This document shows positions 58,530 through 64,000 of a DNA stretch of 64,000 nt, piece after piece. The notes under the pieces were generated by a model. The model did no database searches. It had not been told where the DNA came from and worked only from the letters and a program-made list of their open reading frames with translations. A program made the position numbers and the translations under genes. Every line of letters begins with the position of its first letter. The first letter of the stretch is position 1. The stretch is from contig CM057230.1 of the NCBI GenBank assembly GCA_029891385.1, positions 31,389,402 to 31,453,401 on the forward strand, read 5' to 3'. This DNA is from Erythroxylum novogranatense (lineage: Eukaryota; Streptophyta; Magnoliopsida; Malpighiales; Erythroxylaceae).

Positions 58530-61500
58530 TGTAGCACTCCCTTATCATAGGGTATATATCGGGATGCCCGTAGGTCATTCCGATATAGATCCTATGATAA
58601 GGGTGAACTGATCATGCATTCATGCATGGAATGCATATGTCGGAATGAAGCAATGCCAACATCACAAATGATCCCAAATTAACACATTCACACAAATAAT
58701 TTACAAGTAATCACATTAAAATCACATATAACACTTCTATGTCATCATCTCCCAGTACATCGGACCTCCTGTCCGGAATCCAGTCATAAATAAACGCACA
58801 AGCCCTCCATTATTCTCCACAGTATTATAATTGCAAAATAATAAACAAATAATAATTGAGAAACCATCTAGGTTACTCACCAAATAGCTTCCGAGGTAAT
58901 TCCGGGAAGTCTCGGCAACGTCTGTGGGATGACGTTCCAACTGTGCCTCTATAACATTCAAAATATTCACACATTACTAAATGCACAATCAGAAATATTA
59001 AATAATGCACATGTGGCAATTTAGATGTGTACAATGCATGTTCGTGACATTCTCGGCACTATTTCACAATTTCCCGTCACAAAAATTTCCTCTAAATGTT
59101 AGAAAATCGTAGACATCAAAATCACTCAATTTGGACCTCTATAGGTCCAATTATTAATAAATCATGGACCAGAAAAATAATTATCCGGTCCTCTCATTTT
59201 GACCTAACCGATTCTCGTCAATTTCAACTCTAAAAATTTCCAATTTTACAAATAAATGAAATTAAATATTACACAAATCCGATGCCTCAAGAATCAGATC
59301 AATCGGATGTCGGGTGCAAAAGTTATGCGCAAAAGAAATAACATTTAGAATTCAAACTAAATAATAATCAAATAAATAAGTAAATAAATAAATAACAGAT
59401 GTCTAGACAGTGGTCTCGCCCTCGATCTCGCGAGGGCAATCTATCGCCCTCGCGAGACGCGAGGTTCGGAAATCCATTTCATTTTTTTTAACACCTAATT
59501 TTCTAATTCACTAATAACCTTTATTTCTTCATTCATATACCACCTCTTCTTTCACATAACCTATCTTTTCACAAAAATGTCCAAACATCACAAATTTGGT
59601 CTCGTTGGAAAGATCTTGAAAAATCTTACAAATTTCATGAAGAATTTGAAATTTAATAACACCTATAAGGGTGTCAAAAATGCACTCAAAGATACTGCCT
59701 AGTCACACATTTACCATAACAGTACAACATCTTTCTAAAAATCATAACTTTTCATCCCCTTTGCAAAAAATTCCAAATTTTATATCAATCAAAAGAGAAA
59801 CAAATGCTACAATTTTCATGAACAACTTGGAAGCCAATTCCAGATCTAACCAAATCAAATTCTCAAGCAAAGTTTCAGCCTACCCAAATTATTCTCAACA
59901 ATAACCCAATCTTTCAAAATTCATAACTCCACATCCCCTTGGCAAAAATTTCCATACCATATAGCAATAAAAAGCTCAGACAATATACTACAATTCTCAA
60001 GAAGGACTTAGAACCAATTTCCAATTCAAATTAGGTCAAATCCTCTCATTAATGTGGCTGTCCTGTTAGGGTTTATGAAATCAACATTTAACCTAAACCA
60101 TAAATCTTCAACTTACATGAAAATCAATTTCACAAAATCTGTCTCCTTTATCCTAAAAAAATTCTCAAAGTTTCAAGTCTTCAATAATGGAACCAAAATT
60201 CGGATACTATTCATCCAGCACACATATCTCAACTTCCAAGAAAAATTCAAAGCTCTTCATGCCGCAATTGGATAGAACTTCCTTCATAGGAATTCTAGCC
60301 ATACTTCTCAAGTTTAATTTAAACTAAACCTCAACTCAATAGCATAACCACATCAAAAGTTATAAACAAATACCTGAAACATGCACAAGTTCCATTTTCC
60401 AGATTTCATACCAAACTCTACTCCTTTCATGCAACCATCAATACCACATCAATAAACATCTCATTTAGCCAAGAATTCAGTCACAAATTCATCAAGACAA
60501 TTACTTGAGTAATTAATCACAATTTGGCAGCACACCACAAACACAATTTTCTTCCCTAAATTTTCATTCATCTAGCATCATAAAACCAATCCAAAACATG
60601 TTAATAATTCATCTTTTACCAATCATAAACCAATCAAAGAAGCAACCTACCCATACAATCAAACCATAAGCTTTATGAAATTAATGCACCAACAAGCACA
60701 ATAAGTACTTCTACCTACCAAGGAAAGAACACAATACAAATTTCTCACCTAAACAAGCTTCAAGCTCTTCAATTCTTCAATTACTCAAATTCCTCTACCT
60801 CTCACCCACACCTACAACCCTCACTCAACAGCACAATTATCATCATCAACATAAAGCTTAAGGTTGGTTTTGTGTGTGTAGGAAGGAGGAGCAAGCAACC
60901 AAAGGAGCAAATTTCTTGTATGATGAATGAACAAACATCAACGAAGGAAGGAGAAGAGTAGCACCCACGGATGAAGGAAGATTTAGGCTTTCAAAGTGAT
61001 TTTTAAGTTTTTCCAAGGAGGAATGTCGTAAATGAATGAATGGAACAATACAAAACCATTAAATGAATGAGGACACTTGTCACTTAATGGAGAAAAAGAC
61101 AAAAACATAAATTAATACCATTTAATCAAAGAACCCTAATACAAATTAATCTTTAATCCATCTAATGCTAATGGCTCTATAACAACTCCAAAAAAATCAA
61201 TTATCCAATATTCCAGTGCCATTAGGCAGAAATTTTCGGTACCGGAAACCAATCAGTCTGCCACTTGGCGATTTTTTCAGTTCGGAAATTCTCCCCGAAA
61301 ATTTCTAGAAAAATTTCTGAAATTCTCTAAAAATGTAAAACACACATAAATCACTCCAATTTAATTTTTTAAACACAATTATCACATCAATCACACAAAA
61401 TTACATTTACACACATATGCCGGGAAATGTCATGAATGCATGTACAATCATGTGCATGTGCAAAAATTATCATTCATATAATTATAGAGGCTATATGATG

Positions 61501-61585
61501 CATGTTCATCCCGAGATATATTTAGACTTGCTTAACCCGTCCCAAATGATCAAATTACCCTTCCCATCGGCGATGGGATGTTACA
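58530..61585 (-). repeat. Chromovirus 5' LTR (internally deleted)
   Basis: 3056 bp, on the minus strand from TGTAACATCCC at 61585 to GGAGTGCTACA at 58530. Against the 3' LTR it lacks ~0.7 kb at about 58610 (junction GGTGAAC|TGATCATG, with an AAC microhomology) and ~0.3 kb at about 60102. The array at 59413-59465 is the fuller version. Confidence 0.92.
59413..59465 (-). repeat. GC palindromic array in chromovirus 5' LTR
   Basis: Arms CTCGCCCTCG / CGAGGGC and ATCGCCCTCGCGAG form overlapping inverted repeats, ending in ACGCGAGG. The conserved box follows on the minus strand at about 59302-59320. Confidence 0.8.
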
Positions 61586-61590
61586 TCAAC
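61586..61590. other. Target-site duplication TCAAC, right of chromovirus
   Basis: Second copy of TCAAC, directly after the LTR end. Confidence 0.9.
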
Positions 61591-61928
61591 TTTTCTAATT
61601 AAGCTTTCTAAGTGTCCAATAAGTCTATAAATCTTGTCTAATCACCTCTAAGGCATTAGAACACATGTAACTTAACCACCATGGTCATATCTATCTAATA
61701 GACTCAGTTTTACACACTTAGAAGCTTATATGTCAGAAATCTCTAAGATTTCACATATCGAAGAACTATAAGTTTGTGTAAGGGCATATAACATTATAAA
61801 TCATTGCATATATATCCAAAGGACTTAAATACATCTTTGAACTCATATACAACCATGTATATATCAATATACAATAGCATCTCCAAGTACAGACCAATAC
61901 AAAAGGGCTCAAAGGGTTCAGCGTTACA
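61591..61928 (-). repeat. Minus-strand LTR, U3 end segment
   Basis: Continuation of 47587-49679 beyond the chromovirus. On the minus strand it would start TGTAACGCTGAACCC at 61928. No polypurine tract precedes that start, so it is probably a solo or truncated LTR inserted in the CACTA remnant. Confidence 0.5.
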
Positions 61929-61959
61929 CCCTAACTTAATGACTTTATTATATGCCCTT

Positions 61960-64000
61960 TTAAAAAAACACTTAATATTCTCAAAACAACTGCAACTAAT
62001 TTTGGTAGTGTTTTCCTGATAATAAATTGGAGTAAGAGTTGCACAATGGTGTGAACATCATAACTTTTTTATCCTAATATTTTTCTTTTACTAAAATCAA
62101 CACATCATGCAATATTTGATGCACAACCTTATGGTAATTTCACATCCTTCAAAACTGAACATAAGTTTTCTTTCTTCTCTGGGTCATATAAAGCAAATTT
62201 GAGTTAGTAACACAAGAGAGTCATTTACTTTGAAAAGCTGCAAATATTTTCTAATCTACATTTCTTTCAATTCAAACCATGCATTAAGATGATCTTCTGA
62301 CTTGCTCTAAATATCTAAAAAAGTTCCAAGAACATTATCACATACGTTTTTCTTGATGTGCAACATATAAGATTATATTGGCACCCATTACACTTCTAGT
62401 AAGGTAATTCAAAAAATATAGACCTCTTCATCCAAGGATTTTCACTTGGTTTTTTTTTTATTTACCTTCCTAAACACATTATGATACCTATTAATAAGCT
62501 CTAACACATCATAGTTTGAAAAAGGAATTGCTGATTCTCCTAACTATATATCACTATTGAATGAACTCTTATCGCACCTCTAAGGATGATTTTTATCCAA
62601 AATCTCCTACAATTGAGATAACAAGTCTTTCTACTTTACCTTAAATATTGAGAACAAGTTTCATAATGACAATTATGACATATTAAATTTCCCTTTGTAC
62701 CCTATCCAAATAACATTGCATATCCTAAAAAGTCACTAATTGTACATAACAAGGTTTAATTAAAGCATCATATGTCACTATCCCAAACTCCCATAACTCT
62801 ATTCATCCCTTTAATCAATGGCTATAAAAAACATCAATGTTCCTTCCAAGAGAAGTAGGGCTGGGTATAATTAAAAACAATATCAAATTTTCTAATTGCA
62901 AACATCTTTATGATGCTAAGTTATAGTTTACTAAGATTATAGATCATAGACAATGTAAAATACTTATTGTACCAAAAGGATTAAATCCATCACTAGTAAC
63001 AACTATGACATTATGAGGATCTAATGCAAAATCAAGTTATAATAAGTCAAAGACATTATGAGCTTGGCCATTGGTATGATGCCTTGAAATACCATCTTTA
63101 GGATGCCCCTTATTATGCTATTTCATGAATTCAACTAATTATAAACACATGTAAATACATTGCAACCTAGATTTTAATGGAAAATATCTAAATACCCTCA
63201 TTAGAATTTTCCTTACATTTGAGGTTGTACAATGATCTTTGCTATCTTCATTATTACAACTTTGTTTCCACCTAGAAATACCTTAAACTCTATAGCTAGT
63301 TGTTTTCTCATCATTTTCCAATACAGAATACAATTATTAGGACATCCATGTATCTTTTATGGTGAAGTCCTAAATCCTTCATTAGTTTCTTTGTTGCATT
63401 AAAAGGTTTAGAATTCCTTACAGTAGGAAAAGCCTATTTAAGATCTTCACGAGATCATTATAAGTTGCATTACTAATTTTATTGATACCCTTAAAAAGAT
63501 ATAATCAAATGGTGAAGAAAATTTAGAAAAACTTTGACAACTAGAATACAATTCTTATTTTCCTTCCTTTTACAACTTAAAAATTTCTTAGGACCAATAT
63601 TTAGATCATTACTAACTCCTACATAACTGTTAAGACCTTCATCTATGTCTCTAAAGGTGTAATATATTAATTTATCTATATTATCATATATAGACCTTCC
63701 ATGAAATTCATTATCATCAGCTATATCCATATTTACATTAATTGATCTTTCCTCATTAAATTCCTAACCATCATATCTTAGAGTAAATCCATTAACAATT
63801 AAATAATATGTAGAATATTTCTTCTATAGTAATAATAATTGCAAGACTTCTTACATGGACAAGAAATTTTATTCCCATTATCCATCTTAAAAAATCTTTT
63901 CAAGAAAATGATTAAATACACTAATATATTCATCACTATATTTGGGAAAGCCATCCAATGCTTATCTCCCTTTTCCACGAGCAATTTATTGTTTATCAAA
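61960..64000 (-). pseudogene. CACTA (En/Spm) TNP2-type transposase, heavily degenerate and truncated by window edge
   Basis: No long frame survives, but conserved TNP2 blocks can be read in order on the minus strand across frames. Near 63850-63990 is a transposase-associated zinc domain (MDNGNKISCPCKKSCNYYY). Near 63590-63680 are RDIDEGLNSYVGVSN and GPKKFLSC. Near 63340-63400 is ATKKLMKDLGLHHK followed in a shifted frame by CPNNCILYWK. Near 62960-63060 is FALDPHNVIV then TSDGFNPFG. Near 62290-62370 is LHIKKNVCDNVLGTFLDI. Near 61980-62140 are LKDVKLP, GCASNIA and KSYDVH. The family cuts and pastes CACTA elements. Frameshifts and stops every 20-60 codons show this copy is old. The coding start is at or beyond the right window edge, and no terminal inverted repeat is visible. 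Confidence 0.8.

Larger units (their letters stand above)
49685..61585 (-). mobile_element. Tekay-type Ty3-gypsy chromovirus, complete but pseudogenised
   Basis: Minus-strand order is 5' LTR 58530-61585, primer site 58512-58523, gag-protease-RT-RNase H-integrase-chromodomain, hairpin and polypurine tract 53850-53886, 3' LTR 49849-53849, then an extra 164 bp containing a primer site (49685-49848), all inside a TCAAC duplication. RT before integrase with a C-terminal chromodomain marks a chromovirus; DPGSTHSF and GDKVFLRVSQWRGVLRFGKK are Tekay/Del-like. The polyprotein has eight in-frame stops and about three frameshifts. LTR lengths differ because the 5' LTR has lost ~0.7 kb and ~0.3 kb. Confidence 0.93.

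Noticed and set aside
62000..64000. A functional host gene at the right edge
   Set aside because: The readable blocks match TNP2-type CACTA transposase and are scattered over all three minus frames with frequent stops, so it is a transposon pseudogene.

Overview
This window is plant nuclear DNA, most likely a gene-free, retrotransposon-dense (pericentromere-like) stretch of a eudicot genome. Nearly every base can be assigned to nested LTR retrotransposons plus one broken CACTA DNA transposon. I see no host protein gene, rRNA or tRNA gene. The plant assignment rests on primer-binding sites matching initiator tRNA-Met (TGGTATCAGAGC), a Ty1-copia pol, a Ty3-gypsy chromovirus pol of Tekay/Del type, and a TNP2-type CACTA transposase. 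The species cannot be named from the sequence.

Layout, left to right. (1) 1-9454, minus strand: a non-autonomous element ('LARD-1') with ~4.5 kb LTRs around only ~0.6-0.7 kb of non-coding DNA; the window edge cuts its 3' LTR. It sits in the 5' LTR of (2) a plus-strand Ty1-copia element ending at 29653, with a broken gag-pol at 23613-27542. (3) 10684-22803: a second non-autonomous element ('LARD-2', 4.3 kb LTRs, 3.5 kb non-coding interior, TSD TTTTG) inserted in the copia leader. (4) 29658-31739: a minus-strand LTR. (5) 31740-47586: the 3' end of a plus-strand chromovirus relative, its LTR split by (6) a solo LTR at 33391-45093 (TSD AGAAT), itself split by (7) a minus-strand gag-only element at 35606-43151 (TSD AAATT) with three LTRs and two gag interiors. 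(8) 47587-49679 plus 61591-61928: one minus-strand LTR split by (9) a minus-strand Tekay-type chromovirus at 49685-61585 (TSD TCAAC) with Gag, protease, RT, RNase H, integrase and chromodomain, all pseudogenised. (10) ~61960-64000: a degenerate CACTA transposase, minus strand.

None of the elements looks autonomous now. The chromovirus is the likely type of source that could have mobilised LARD-2: both share the U3 start, the priming site and a hairpin next to the polypurine tract.

The most interesting signal is not a gene. Each LTR family examined carries, at a corresponding internal place, a short array of perfect or near-perfect palindromes (CTAGGGCGA/TCGCCCTAG type, AAGTCGACTT type, or ATCGTGCA/TGCACGAT type). 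In most families it lies just upstream of a conserved box containing CCGACATCCGATTGACCT. The arrays differ between LTRs of the same element, and the same motif vocabulary recurs in unrelated families. I treat this as a candidate undescribed hypervariable palindromic cassette. Other notable points are fossil primer-binding sites inside or next to LTR ends, intron-like splice signals shared by several LTRs, and premature stops in the chromovirus that are all readable as C-to-T changes.
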